From NCBI GenBank assembly GCA_025642075.2, contig JAODUO010000132.1, forward strand, positions 625,001 to 689,000: a stretch of DNA of 64,000 nt, read 5' to 3'. The position numbers and the translations under genes are program-made. The DNA is from Ridgeia piscesae. Its lineage: Eukaryota > Annelida > Polychaeta > Sabellida > Siboglinidae. The notes under the pieces were generated by a model. The model did no database searches and was not told the origin of the DNA. It saw only the letters and a program-made list of their open reading frames with translations. This document shows, piece after piece, positions 29,101 through 40,194 of the stretch (position 1 is the first letter of the stretch; each line of letters starts with the position of its first letter).

Positions 29101-32100
29101 AAATAACACATGTTCTGCAATTAGTTGAGGATATTTTACTGAACTTGCATTAATGTTATGAACTTCAATTTATTATATCTTAACAAGCAGTATTTGTGAA
29201 TACACCTAGAAACTGTTTCTAGTCCCCTAGAAACACTGCCTGAACTCTGTCCTACTCTCAAGGTTTGTATCCAATGGGAATTTAGAACAATGTGTCTCTG
29301 TCATTGGTAACGAGACAGTCTAGAGACCAAATGGACTGTTGCTGGTCTTGTGCTTGTCATCTCATAGACTGCGGAAAAATAAATAACCTGTGTTTAATTT
29401 TTCAGGTGGAAATGTTGGAAGAACACGTGCAGAACAGTTGTAAGTTAATTACTTTGCATATAAACATGCATGTATTCATGTGTAGGTACAATATCATAAT
29501 ACACAAAATACATTTATATGTTGCACCACTTATATATAAATTACTTTGAATAATATTGTGGACATTTGTAGAATGGCCGTTGGTTTAGTAAGATAGTTTT
29601 TATTGCCTTTCTGTTTAGCAACGTCGTGCTATAGATATGCCTTCAATCATACTACCTATTGTGCTAAATGAATCTTCCGCCAGTAAAATTTCAGTTTTAC
29701 TAATGACATGTTCTGGTCACCTAAATCGATGTTGTTTGCGGATATAATGCAATAAATACTACCATGGGTACCGTTTTACCCCAGGGTAAGCAGTAAAGTT
29801 TATGTGCCATCTGGTGAATACAGCTGCATAATTGTGTTGCGACAGTTTTCTTAATGACACTATCGTACTCATCTGTGTTTTTTTATGCTTTTATGTGTGT
29901 TTTTCATCTTTTACGCCAGGCAACAGCTTTAAAAAATAAATAACCCAACAAAATTGCAGATATTTATCTGCTAATTCAATATTGACTTAATGCATCATAT
30001 GTCAAGTGTTTTGAGAATGTGTCAATGTTCTATTCAGCGCAAGAGCTCGGAGCATTTGAAGCCGTCTGTGAGCAGATGTTGGAGGACGTTCAGGAGCGAC
30101 TCGTCTACCGAACTCACATCTACATCCGCGAGGAAATCCTCAACTACAAGCCGGCAGGTGGCGATCTTGCATACCCCGATAAACTCGAAATGATGGAGGT
30201 GAGAAAGTCGTCTGATTATTAATAATAAAACCTGGATAATAGTTATCAGTTAGAACACTAGATAGTGACACAGCAACAAAAAAGAATAATGCTTAGGGAC
30301 TCCAAGAAGCCTGCCTTTACGGTAGAAACAGGATTAGAATATCCATTAAAGTAATCATGATTACATTCTAAAGTTATTGTACATTGTACTCAGTATATTT
30401 GTTTGTTTGTACTATGATTACATTTGAGTAATCGTACTTATGCATCTTCCTAGTAATCGTACTTTGATACTCAAGTGTAGCAGCATTCTTAATACCTTGT
30501 AACATCGGTTTTGTGACATTGGACAGCAAATAACAGTATTCTTCTGAGTATCTCTTGACTTTTTGCATAGTATCTTGTGACATTGGTGCTGTGGTGTTGG
30601 CCAGAGTATAACAGTATTCTTCAGAGTATCTCGTGACATTTTTGCATAGTATCTTGTGACATTGGTTTTGTGGTGTTGGAAATAGTACAACAGTATTATT
30701 CTTAGTATCTCATGATATTTTGCATAGTATCTTGTGACTGTTTTTGTGGTGGTGTTGGACTGAGTATAACAGTATTCTTCTTAGTATTTCTTGACATTTT
30801 TGCATAGTATCTTGTGACATTGGTTGTATGGTGTTGAACAGAGAGTATAACAGTATTTGTTTTTGTATCTCTTTACATTTTTGCACAGTATTTTGTACCT
30901 GGTTTTGTTGTGGTGTTGACAGAGTATAAAAGTATTCTTCTTAGTATCTCCTGACATTTGTTCTTAGTATTTTGTGACATTAGTTTTGTGTTGTTGGACA
31001 GAGTATAAAAATGTTACTGTTATTCTTGGAATGCTTTGATATGGTTTCTTAGTTCATGTTATTTGGTAAATTCTTTACCTCTCAAGAAATGTTTTCTCTG
31101 TATATTTCGGCTGCATTTTACAGCCTTCTTCAATGGACTAATTTTTCCGCTCCATTTTTTTCCCGAAATATATGAAGAAAAAAACAAGTTTCTTGAGCTC
31201 TAGATCAAAACATTACTAAATAGTATTCTTAATATTTTTTTGCCTATTATCTTGTGACATTGCGTGGTGGTGTTGACAGAGTATGTATCTTGTGACATTG
31301 TGTGGTGGTGTTGACAGAGTATGTATCTTGTGACATTGTGTGGTGGTGTTGACAGAGTATGTATCTTGTGACATTGTGTGGTGGTGTTGACAGAGTATGT
31401 ATCATGTGACATTGTGTGGTGGTGTTGACAGAGTATGTATCTTGTGACATTGTGTGGTGGTGTTGACAGAGTATGTATCATGTGACATTGTGTGGTGGTG
31501 TTGACAGAGTATGTATCTTGTGACATTGTGTGGTGGTGTTGACAGAGTATGTATCATGTGACATTGTGTGGTGGTGTTGACAGAGTATGTATCTTGTGAC
31601 ATTGTGTGGTGGTGTTGACAGAGTATGTATCATGTGACATTGTGTGGTGGTGTTGACAGAGTATGTATCTTGTGACATTGTGTGGTGGTGTAGACAGAGT
31701 ATGTATCTTGTGACATTGTGTGGTGGTGTAGACAGAGTATGTATCTTGTGACATTGTGTGGTGGTGTAGACAGAGTATGTATCTTGTGACATTGTGTGGT
31801 GGTGTTGACAGAGTATGTATCATGTGACATTGTGTGTGGGTTGACAGAGTATGTATCTTGTGACATTGTGTGGTGGTGTTGACAGAGTATGTATCTTGTG
31901 ACATTGTGTGGTGGTGTTGACAGAGTATGTATCTTGTGACATTGTGTGGTGGTGTTGACAGAGTATGTATCTTGTGACATTGTGTGGTGGTGTTGACAGA
32001 GTATGTATCTTGTGACATTGTGTGGTGGTGTTGACAGAGTATCGCGGCCAGTCTGCGCCAGGGAGGGCTGACGAGGCAGGGGTCTACAGCATCCTCCACC

Positions 32101-33199
32101 GGCTCACTTACAAGTCTTGAAGTCGCTCAGATTAACTCCTCCGTGACACCAGCAGGAGGTAGCACAATGCCACTGCACGAGCCGACCTCATTCGTCAACA
32201 TTCCACTGCATGGTGAGTGGATTCATGTCAAACTGGCCTGGCACAGGTTAGAAGCTGTTTTATGCTTTTGTTTTTGTCAAACTTGATGTCGTTGTGCTAA
32301 GTAATTTTATGTGAAGCCATCCGTTTAAAACAAAACTGTCTGCAGGAAAAGATTTCTGTTGTGTTAACATTGTAGGTGACCTTTAGTGTGGTCTCTGTGA
32401 TGTATGTCATGATGGTGACGGTGACGGTGATACAGCATTTGTGTGCACTGGAAATCTGACAGTTCTAACCATTAAGAAGCACATTACGGCAGCAACTAAA
32501 ATTTGTTAAATAGTAATATAATATAGAACAAGTTAAAATAATAATAATAACTAAATAACAACTACTACAATGTTCTGGCAACTCTACCCATTCAGAGGTG
32601 CATCCCAGCAGTTCTAAACTTGTAATAAATACCACTTGTTTCCTCAGAGCCAGGCTTGATGAGCAACATGCCAATGTCGCCGGCTGATCTGCACGGCATG
32701 TGGTACCCTACGGTGCGCCGAACTCTCGTCTGTCTCTCAAAGCTCTACCGGTGCATTGATGTAAGTGTACGCAGCGGGAACTAGAGATCTTAAGGAAAAA
32801 TTTATCATTAACAAAATTTGTTGTTCAATTCAATGAGTCTTCCAAAATGCATTATTCCCAAGGGCACTATTTCCATGACACGCCAGTGACAATGTCCCAC
32901 TGGAGCGTCATGGTGTTGACAGTTTTTAGGCATTCAAGATCAAAACTTATTTTAAAAGTGCAAAATCAGGTTTATTTACCAGCAATGCAACTTTGTTGAA
33001 ATTATCCCCTGGATACCCATCATTTGGACAGGCATAGTCTGTTTTGGACCGGTAAAAATGTGTAGTTGGGCGGGTTGAAATGTTTGGGAGCCAAAATAGC
33101 ATATTTCATCAATATGTATGTATTGTCAGTTTACTCAGCTATGCTCTGAAAATTAGTGTCACTCTTGCATATGCATGGATTATTTTGTACTTATTGAAT

Positions 33200-33285
<86 letters not shown>

Positions 33286-36146
33286 TTTAGGCAGGTTTCA
33301 GTTTGTGTCTCTGTTTATATTTACGTTACATGTCTGGTTGCAGAAAACAACGTTTCAGGGTCTATCGCAAGAGACTCTGTCCATGTGTGTCCATTCTCTG
33401 GTCAAGGCAAGTGACCTGATCGTCAAGAAGAAGGTAAGACGTCAGAGTTAGTGTCATCTGCTAGAGACATGAGCAGTATATATGTAAATATAGGTAAGGT
33501 GGGGAGCCTGTAGAAAAAGGCAGTGGCTCAGGGGTAGAGCTTCGGACTCTCGACTAAGAGGACGCGAATTCGAATCCTGTGCTGCGGTGTTAAAACCTTG
33601 GGCAAGTTTTCACTCAGCTGCATTAATGAGTACCTGGCTATAGACAGTGGTGGATATGTGTATGAGCAGTCTTTGCGCATTAATTGCAGTATATGGCTGG
33701 ATGCTTCCAAGAGAAGTTGAAATGGGGTCTGATTGAACAGGTCTGTAAGTGAAGTAAAGTGTAAAGCGCTTTGAGCAGTCCTGAGGACTGGGTACTGGGC
33801 CATATAAGAACTTACCTTTACTTTCACTTTTTTATGATAAGTGTGTCAAATATCAATGCCTGCGATAAATTCAAATTTTGTAAACAGCCTACAATTTGGC
33901 GTCACTAATCTTCTATATGCTTTTGACTTGTTTAAGTTTGATGATTGCAAATATTAGGGACATTAAGCAGTTAATGTGTTCAGAGGTCTGTGAATTAACT
34001 GTTGATAAGTGTGTGTTTTACTATTGATGTGTTCGTGTGTTCAGAGCCTGCTGGACTCCCAGTTGTTTCTCATCAAACACCTGCTGATTCTGCGTGAACA
34101 GATTGCACCATTCCAGGTGAACTTTGTCATCAAAGAGACTGGTGTGGACTTCAGCAAGGTCCGAGGTAAGGTGGCTACAATCATGGACTTAGTCTGTGTC
34201 TTCCTCTGACCAGGAGATCATGCAAGAATTTACTACATAGAATTTTATTGTAATTTCGGCAACTTTATTTGAATTTTATACCTGGTGCCGTACCAACGTT
34301 TGTCTTTTTGATTTTTTTAAAAATCAGAACACACTAAAGAGATATTAAAACACAGTTTTGTTTTTATATTGAGCACTACTTAGTATTTAAAAAAACATCC
34401 AATGTTCACCAAATGAGAAATTGTTTTGATCGTTTGTTAAAACTGACACATTTTAAAGCAGTTATGGTAGTACTTCATGTTAAATTTGATCATCCGTCAT
34501 TCTTTGGATATCATTATGAAGAAACTAAAGTCCAGTGAATCATACTAACTGACTGTTTTGTTACGTGTTGTTTATGTTTCCTTGTGTTCTTGTTTTGAGT
34601 TACTGATTTGAAATTTGACCGACACCCTTGCAGTAACCCTTGTAGATGCAGCTAAGGGGTTGTATGCGGCACGGTCGAAGCTGTTCGCTCTCAGTACCAA
34701 CAACGCTGTGCTCCAGTTTCTTCTCGAGGTCAGTACATACCACGTAGCATTTGACTCGAAAATCAACATGGAAATCTTAATACAATCAAATGACCGTGGG
34801 TGTGTGGGGGTGGGTGGGTGTATGTGTGTCAGTCAGGATATTGCAAAGGATCGTATTTTATGCTGTGTAACATAAAAGTACATTAAAAATAAATTGGAAA
34901 CTTCCTTGTAAGTGGATGTCCCTTTAATTCATTAGTACATATAACAAAGTTCATTGAGGATGTTACATATTTATGAGATGACAACGACAGTTCTTTAATA
35001 ATCCTTGGGGAAAATTACATTTGGTGTCTCAGTACATCAGCTGCACATACAATATAGTATAAAAGAATGTCAAATATAAATATACCTGTGCATAGACACA
35101 CATCAGCCTGTGATCATAATTTACTTTAAAGACATGAACAAAATCACAGAAAAATGCTATTGTGTTGACAGGGCACCCCACAGCCACTTGAGACTTACGT
35201 CGACTCGAAGAAGGAAGTCGACCAACAATTGAAGACGACTTGCGAGGACTTTATTCACCACACATCTGAGGAGTTGGTCGGGCCGCTCAAAGCCTTCATC
35301 ACCAAGGTACATTGATGAGTTAGTTATGGCTTTGCCATCACCAAACATTGTCCATGATATCATGGTAAATTAACATTAGTTTGATGATATTTTGTGCTGC
35401 TGATGTAACATGTTTATTTAATTTTTTTAGCCCTCTGTTGGTGTAACATTTTACATTTCGGTAATCTGAGTACATTACTTATCTACTTTTCATCAGTCAG
35501 TTTTGTTTGTGTAGATTGTTAAAGCAACTTGTTAATCATTTGTCTCAGTTATGTTAATTAATGTAACTTGTTAGCCGTCTATATGTTAGATTTGTTGATC
35601 TAACCCATTAACTTTCTGTCGGTTTATAATTAAATGTATTAACCATCTATCTCAGTTATGTCCATGCCACTTGTTAACCCTCCATGTCCAAAATGCAGGC
35701 AGACGTTATTGTGAAAATGAACAACGAGGATGGCGGCCGCCAGGTGTCGCTGCGGTTGCAGCCATTTGCGAGTCCTGAGAAGGTGCACGATGTTGTGATG
35801 GAGACATATCGGCGACTCAAGAAGCGAAAGTTGGAAGTGCAGCGAAGCATGACCCTGTACCTAGCTAACCGCGACACTGAGTACATTCTATTTAAACCTA
35901 TCAAGGTAGCTCACTTTACTGCATTCTGGTCCATAATATGCAACAAATTACTCTATTCTGTCCTTATAAAATATTGCTTGTCTCAACAGAAATCCACATT
36001 AGATTTGTTATTGGAGTCACCCCTTTTATATTTGTAATTAGCTCTCGTTTCAATTATGTATTTATTAATATTTTTCTATTTACATAATTATTTTTATTAC
36101 AATTTGCACTAATAATGTATTGCTGTAGTCATTTATTATGATGAAC

Positions 36147-36194
<48 letters not shown>

Positions 36195-38262
36195 AACATA
36201 TATTACACATATACATAAATACATATAATATATATATACTTCTATTTCTTGACTATATTGATACATAATATAATTTACAACAATGCCAACTTTGGTTTAG
36301 TTGTAGTTTTTCTAGTTCAGTTCCATACAACATCTTAACTGTATGTATTCATGTTTTACTTGTACTTTTATTATATTTATCATTTTTAATTACTATTGTC
36401 CACGCTACTGAACAGTTTTACTTTGGATTTGTGTCTAAATAAAGTCTATAATTATATTATTATTATCGCATTGACAGCAATGTTGTAGTAACAATGGTAC
36501 GCATCAAGTCATCATTGCTTGTATAATTAATGTCTGTGAAGAGGGAACATAATTCTTGCATATTTTATCATGGTTGGTTGACCAAGTGATTGTTTTTTTA
36601 GTCTCAGATCCTCAACAGTTTCCAACAACTCATCACGATCCTCGAGGCAAATTATTCGGAAGAGGATCAACAGATCATTGGCAGCCCAACCCTTGAACAG
36701 GCAAGTGTCTATGATGTTCCAATAAACCATCTCTGTCTGCCTCTCCCTCCATCTGTCTCTCCTAACTCTGCCTCTTCTCACTCTCTCTCCTCACTCTCCC
36801 TCTCTCCTCACTCTCCCTCTCTCTCCTCACTCTCCCTCTCTCTTCTCACTCTCTCTTCTCACTCTCTCTCCCTCTCTCCTCACTCTCCCTCTCTCGCTCC
36901 TCACTCTCTCTCCTCACTCTCCCTCCCTCTCTCGCTCCTCACTCTCTCTCCTCACTCTCCCTCTCTCTTCCTCACTCTCTCTCTCTCTCCTCACTCTCCC
37001 TCTCTCCTCACTCTCCCTCTTTCCTTACTCTCCCTCTCTCTCCTCACTCTGTTTCTCTCTCTCCTCACTCTCCCTCTCTCTGTCTCCTCACTCTCACTCT
37101 CTTTCTCTCTCTCCCCTCACTCTGTCTCCCTCTCTCCTCACTCTCCCTCTCTCTCTCACTCTCTCTCCTCCCTCTCTCTCCTCACTCTTCCTCTCTCTCC
37201 TCACTCTCCCTCTCTCTCTCCATCTCTCTCCCTCTTGCTCCTCACTCTGTCTCTCCCTCACCTGTGCATCACGTTAAATCTCATAGAACTATGTCTACCT
37301 CTGTGGTTTTGGACACTTCCGCGGTTGTGACACTTCAGGTTGTGACAATCCCAGGGTTGTGACGCTTCCAGGGTTTTATAACTTCAGCGTCTGTGTCAGG
37401 TTCATGACTATCAATATTTGAACACAAGTAATGACAACGTAGCACAGCTTTGTGGATTCAAAATGAAAGCCCTTAGGAAATTGTCATATGTAGGGCCTAT
37501 ACACTAAGTAAATAATTTGTTTATTTCCGAACACAGCAATTAAGAATTACACAATCCTATATTATAAATACAATATTATATATATATATATATATATTTA
37601 TATAACCATGAGTGTTGGTGGAAATGGGCTGAACAGAAGTGCAATACTGATATATGGTTCACCCCCAACCAGTATAGATACATGTTTAATAAATACAATA
37701 TCTTAAGCAAAAGCAATTATAATTCCAATGAAAATGCATTAAACAGTGCCTACACGACATAGTGTCTAGCCAGAATTAATGTGATTTTTTCTAATACATA
37801 GATAGATGTAACTTACAGCTGTTTTAGATGCCTGTGTGGTTCTATTACTGTGGACAAGTCATCATGTGTCGAGGACCAGTCACCATATATCTATGTATTT
37901 TATAGTAAACCTGTATTAATGGTGTTCCTGGTGAATGTTCACAGATCAACCTCCTCCTCACCAGCACGCAAAACAAGGTGCACCCGAGACGTTCTGTCGA
38001 GGACCAGCCATCACCCCTCCCTGCTGTCACTCCCAACGCAGCATCTCGTCTTGGCATCAATCCTGACATGGCGTTACTCAACAACACGACACCCCAGGCT
38101 GCCGTGTCGGATGTCCTGTCATCTGCGTCAGATGTACTGTCATCTGCGTCAGATGTACTGTCATCTGCTGCCTCTCACATTCCACAGTCCACGGTTGACA
38201 ACGCTCCGGAAACGGCCAACACGACGGAACACGTGATAACGACAGGAGATGCGGGAACATAA
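17653..38262 (+). CDS. COG3: Conserved oligomeric Golgi complex subunit 3, 22 exons
   Basis: COG3 is a lobe A subunit of the COG tether, which captures recycling vesicles at the Golgi. Exons: 17653-17844, 18762-18878, 19413-19474, 19887-20052, 20856-20930, 21501-21593, 22242-22370, 25581-25699, 26571-26697, 27860-27951, 28844-28949, 29406-29439, 30038-30198, 32038-32212, 32648-32760, 33344-33433, 34045-34165, 34646-34728, 35172-35306, 35699-35905, 36602-36700, 37945-38262. Every junction keeps frame and the product is about 937 aa. Family landmarks in order: FFLWF and [10 protein letters not shown] in the Sec34 region, [93 protein letters not shown] and [12 protein letters not shown]. The start MADTLQ has a good context; ATG 17629 in the same frame is the alternative. 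Exon 1 has a weak donor (GAG-GTGTGG). Human COG3 has 828 aa; the surplus is mostly a C-terminal tail. Confidence 0.97.
21890..22235. repeat. 32-bp minisatellite abutting COG3 exon 7 acceptor
   Basis: About ten copies of a 32-bp unit containing CACCCTGTTTTGCTTTCTAC followed by CTTAACC. The central copies are nearly identical and the outer ones diverge. The array stops within about 15 bases of the ATTACAG acceptor at 22241, so its pyrimidine-rich units supply the tract upstream of the splice site. Confidence 0.9.
23027..23047 (+). other. Candidate 21-nt cassette micro-exon in COG3 intron 7
   Basis: A strong pyrimidine tract and acceptor (TTGTTTTCTTTTCTAG) is followed by 21 bases and then a GTAAGC donor. 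The 21 bases would insert seven residues (PVIDISV) without changing frame between exons 7 and 8, which meet in phase 0. The insertion point is a variable linker in COG3 proteins. This is a prediction from splice signals only. Confidence 0.35.
23993..24297 (+). mobile_element. Old SINE copy in COG3 intron 7
   Basis: The copy keeps the order of the family: a diverged tRNA-like head (GGACTCTCAATTGAGAGAGC), CCTTGGGCAAGTTCAGTCAC, GAGTACTTGGCTATAGACAG and CAGTCTGCCAGTG. The tail ends ATATTGCACCATATAAAACA. Divergence is clearly higher than in the 51.0-kb copy. Confidence 0.8.
30470..31005. repeat. About 80-bp degenerate minisatellite, COG3 intron 13
   Basis: The word AGTATCTTGTGACATTGG and its variants recur at 30569, 30648, 30726, 30806 and 30887, spacings of 78-81 bp. 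Units also carry GTATAACAGTATTCTTCTTA and GTGGTGTTGGACAGAG. The last third of this unit is clearly the source of, or shares its origin with, the 38-bp array further on. Confidence 0.85.
31038..31198. repeat. MITE-like inverted repeat in COG3 intron 13
   Basis: CTCAAGAAATGTTTTCTCTG at 31081 onward pairs imperfectly with the region ending TTTCTTGAG at 31198, and ATATTTCGG pairs with CCCGAAATATA. The centre contains ACAGCCTTCTTCAATGGACT, which resembles 3549-3570 near BTBD17, so the family may be dispersed. Confidence 0.6.
31250..32040. repeat. 38-bp minisatellite running through the COG3 exon 14 acceptor
   Basis: About 21 copies of a 38-bp unit that starts GTATGTATCTTGTGACATTG and ends GTGTTGACAGA. 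Variants are ATCATG for ATCTTG, GTAGACAG for GTTGACAG, and one shortened copy near 31840. The final copy supplies the real acceptor and the first five bases of exon 14 (TTGACAG then AGTAT, exon from 32038). Every other copy therefore holds the same acceptor-like string. Confidence 0.96.
33205..33285. repeat. (AT)n microsatellite, COG3 intron 15
   Basis: A nearly pure AT dinucleotide run broken once by ATTCC. It lies about 60 bases before the exon 16 acceptor. Confidence 0.95.
33515..33835 (+). mobile_element. tRNA-derived SINE, nearly full length, COG3 intron 16
   Basis: A box TGGCTCAGGGGTAGAGC (from 33524) and B box GAATTCGAATCC (33566-33577) are both present with tRNA-like spacing. Then come CCTTGGGCAAG, the body GAGTACCTGGCTATAGACAG, AAGTGTAAAGCGCTTTGAGC and the tail CCATATAAGAACTTACC. 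A core AAAGCGCTTTGAG with a tail near GCGCTATATAA is shared by several animal SINE superfamilies; the family name is left open. Confidence 0.9.
36701..36706 (+). other. GC-AG type donor of COG3 intron 21
   Basis: Exon 21 ends CAG and the intron starts GCAAGT, so the donor is GC instead of GT with all flanking positions at consensus. The intron ends TTCACAG at 37944 and the frame is kept. GC-AG introns normally have an otherwise strong donor, as here. Confidence 0.85.
36720..37262. repeat. CTCTC(C)-rich degenerate satellite, COG3 intron 21
   Basis: More than 500 bases made of CTCTCTCCTCACTCTCCCTC-type units in irregular order. It starts within 20 bases of the GC donor. The sense strand is almost pure pyrimidine, so transcripts would carry a long polypyrimidine tract. 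Confidence 0.93.
37263..37944. other. Rest of COG3 intron 21
   Basis: No gene. It contains three GTTGTGAC(A/G)-type short repeats near 37320-37375 and an (AT)n run at 37575-37600. Confidence 0.5.
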
Positions 38263-39063
38263 GGGTTAACATGTGATATAGACACCTGTGGCAGTGTGAG
38301 AGTTAAAACAATTAATTAGTTGCTACCAGACAGGTCTTCTGGGTGCGTGTGAAACTCCACTGCCAGTGGTTGGCATGGCAATGATTTTCACTTCTTTGAC
38401 TGCTGAACTATACACGGTTGCCACAGAAGCAATTGGCTCAAGTGTCTGGGTTAGGAAACGTTTGTGTTCAGTCGTTGCCTTATTTTGGAAGAATGTTAGG
38501 GCACGGAGTCTAACTGATTGGCTTGCATATCTGATATGGATTATACAAATTGTTAATTTAGGGGCGAGGTTCTATAGAGCATTCTGCCATCTCGCACTCG
38601 GGTGTCATTTTGTAGTGGCGACATTCCTTCTGCCTCCATCAAGAACCCATTTCTTTTTACTATTATACATACTACGTTCTACGTAAGCTTTATTCTGTCC
38701 TACTTCCACATGTCGCTGCGTGTTTACAGACAGTCCAACTACTATAAACATGCAAGACATATCAGTGCAAGAGATTACATGCTGATTGTTGTGACCACTA
38801 CACCAAAAACTAATTAGACCGTGTGTCTAGATTGATATGCAAACACCAATCAATGCAGGTGCATTTGTTTGGTTCAAGGCTCTCGAGATGTTTTACAATT
38901 ATGATTGTGCAAAAAATGGCATCCAGTTTGGCTGTTCACCCAACTACAGTTGTGTGTACGTAACTGGAGTGTTGGAAGTAGCTGTGCTTGATTGCTGCCA
39001 GTGACTTCGTAGGATTCAACACTTTGTATTTATCAGGGATGTGTGCAGGTGTTTGTGAGTGTA
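38263..39063 (+). other. COG3 3' UTR and flank
   Basis: The sequence follows the TAA stop at 38260-38262. The open frame at 38366-38686 has hydrophobic stretches but no family match, and lies where the 3' UTR is expected, so I do not call it a gene. Confidence 0.45.
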
Positions 39064-39069
39064 AATAAA
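39064..39069 (+). terminator. Candidate polyadenylation signal for COG3
   Basis: AATAAA about 800 bases after the COG3 stop, followed by a GT/T-rich stretch (TATTGTTGACCGGTGACCTTT). It is the first clear hexamer after the stop that I noticed. Cleavage here is inferred. Confidence 0.45.
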
Positions 39070-39338
39070 TGACGCGTTATTGTTGACCGGTGACCTTTTT
39101 CCAGCAAGTTGTTGTTTATATTTCTTCGGTGACATCGACAGACGTCATCAGCTGGGACTGGAGGGGACATGGGGCAGTAGACAGTGGTGTAGGAAGAGAC
39201 AAGGGGATGAAGGACAGAGTGGGAGGAAGAGAGGAGGAGAAAAATATACAAAACAAATCGGCAGCTTTCAGTCAATACTACAATCAGCACCTTACAGTCA
39301 AAACTGGAGTGCTTTGTGAATGACTGACACTTGATCAA

Positions 39339-39460
39339 AAAGTTTTCATATCCAAATCAAGATGTTTTTACCTGTAGAGACTTTCATTGGTCGTTGTTAC
39401 ACATTAACTCTCTCAAGTACTGAGAAATTCGACATCTTGATTTTGGTATGAAAACATTTT
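39339..39460. repeat. Inverted repeat between COG3 and PGK
   Basis: AAAAGTTTTCATATCCAAAT at 39339 onward pairs with the region ending TATGAAAACATTTTG at about 39460, and TCAAGATGT pairs with ACATCTTGA. About 65 bases lie in the loop. This is a MITE-like snap-back. Confidence 0.65.
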
Positions 39461-39784
39461 GATTTGGAAAGAACTATCCTATCCTGAGAAATGTTCAGTA
39501 AGACACACATTGAACATGTCAACATTGTTTATTATCCCAGCATCTTTATACATTGCTTATTAATCCAATAATACATTAATGCGTTGTCTTCTACAGTGCA
39601 ATGTCTCCAACATTCCACTAAACAAAGATTGTTCACACTGTACCTATCATAACTCAGATCATATACACAGAAAGCAGACTAGCTGTAGTAAATTAAGTGA
39701 TTGCCACTCTATAGGTAAATAACTGAAAGTAACTTGTGTCATAGCAGCACCTTATAGCAGCAGAGCGTGACTCGGGCAGGGTTA
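39461..39784. other. Intergenic, nothing recognised
   Basis: AT-rich sequence without coding similarity or tandem repeats that I can define. Confidence 0.45.
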
Positions 39785-40055
39785 TGAGAGTAGTTGCTGT
39801 ACCGTTGGCTCAAGCGTCCGATAATGCTGCGACTCCAGGGAGAATTTTACCTGTCAACAAACATCACATCACGTATAATTTCACGTGAACACAGTTCCAG
39901 GCAAAGGACGAGCTGGATGGACAACATTCGGGAGTGGACTGACCTCGACGTTCAAACGCTACTGATACTAAAACTAGATGGCCCCCAGTGGAGGGCATTC
40001 ACTGCATCGTCTGCAACCATCATGTCTCTCCCACGACCTGACATGGCTTAGGGTG
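39785..40055 (+). mobile_element. LINE C-terminal tail remnant
   Basis: The open frame ending at 40051 reads RQRTSWMDNIREWTDLDVQT and then QWRAFTASSATIMSLPR. This is the usual last block of an RT-type LINE protein (R-x-R-W-x-DNIxEWTGL followed by WRxxxxxSA). No RT core accompanies it, so only the last 200-250 bases survive. Confidence 0.75.
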
Positions 40056-40194
40056 AGTGAGCGAGCGAGCGAGTGAGAGAGCGAGCGAGCGAGTGAGCGA
40101 GTGAGAACACAATTAAGTTACATACCATAACCAACTAACTCACAACATGAGTACTGAGTTCATAGCATCAGGACTGCGCAAACAACTTTAGGAC
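40056..40194. repeat. (GCGA)n/(GTGA) short satellite and degenerate array edge
   Basis: GAGCGAGCGAGTGAG units at about 40058-40105, followed by the first weak similarity to the 20-bp array. Confidence 0.7.

Larger units (their letters stand above)
17845..37944. other. COG3 introns: content outside listed repeats
   Basis: The larger introns (1, 6, 7, 8, 9, 10, 12, 13, 18, 20 and 21) are AT-rich and hold no second gene that I can support. The minus-strand open frame at 28188-28469 is rich in Asp/Ser at its end but matches nothing I know. A TCTGTCATATGGTCTGT-type degenerate repeat fills much of intron 3 (about 19500-19810). An (AT)n run lies at 26120-26155 and an AAATAAGC-type run at 26375-26470. 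Confidence 0.5.

Noticed and set aside
31200..32099. Minus-strand frames with repeated [17 protein letters not shown] peptide
   Set aside because: A by-product of the 38-bp array in COG3 intron 13. The unit is not a multiple of three and three frames carry the same peptide.
38366..38686. 106-residue frame after COG3
   Set aside because: It lies in the expected 3' UTR, with no homologue recognised and no splice or start evidence.
39721..39790. PGK last exon (minus-strand AAGGTGCTG resembles KVL)
   Set aside because: The following codons do not continue as PGVDAL and a stop comes at once, so it is a chance match.
39785..40051. Small gene with WMDNIREWTDL motif
   Set aside because: The motif is the standard C-terminal block of LINE RT proteins, so it is annotated as a LINE tail instead.
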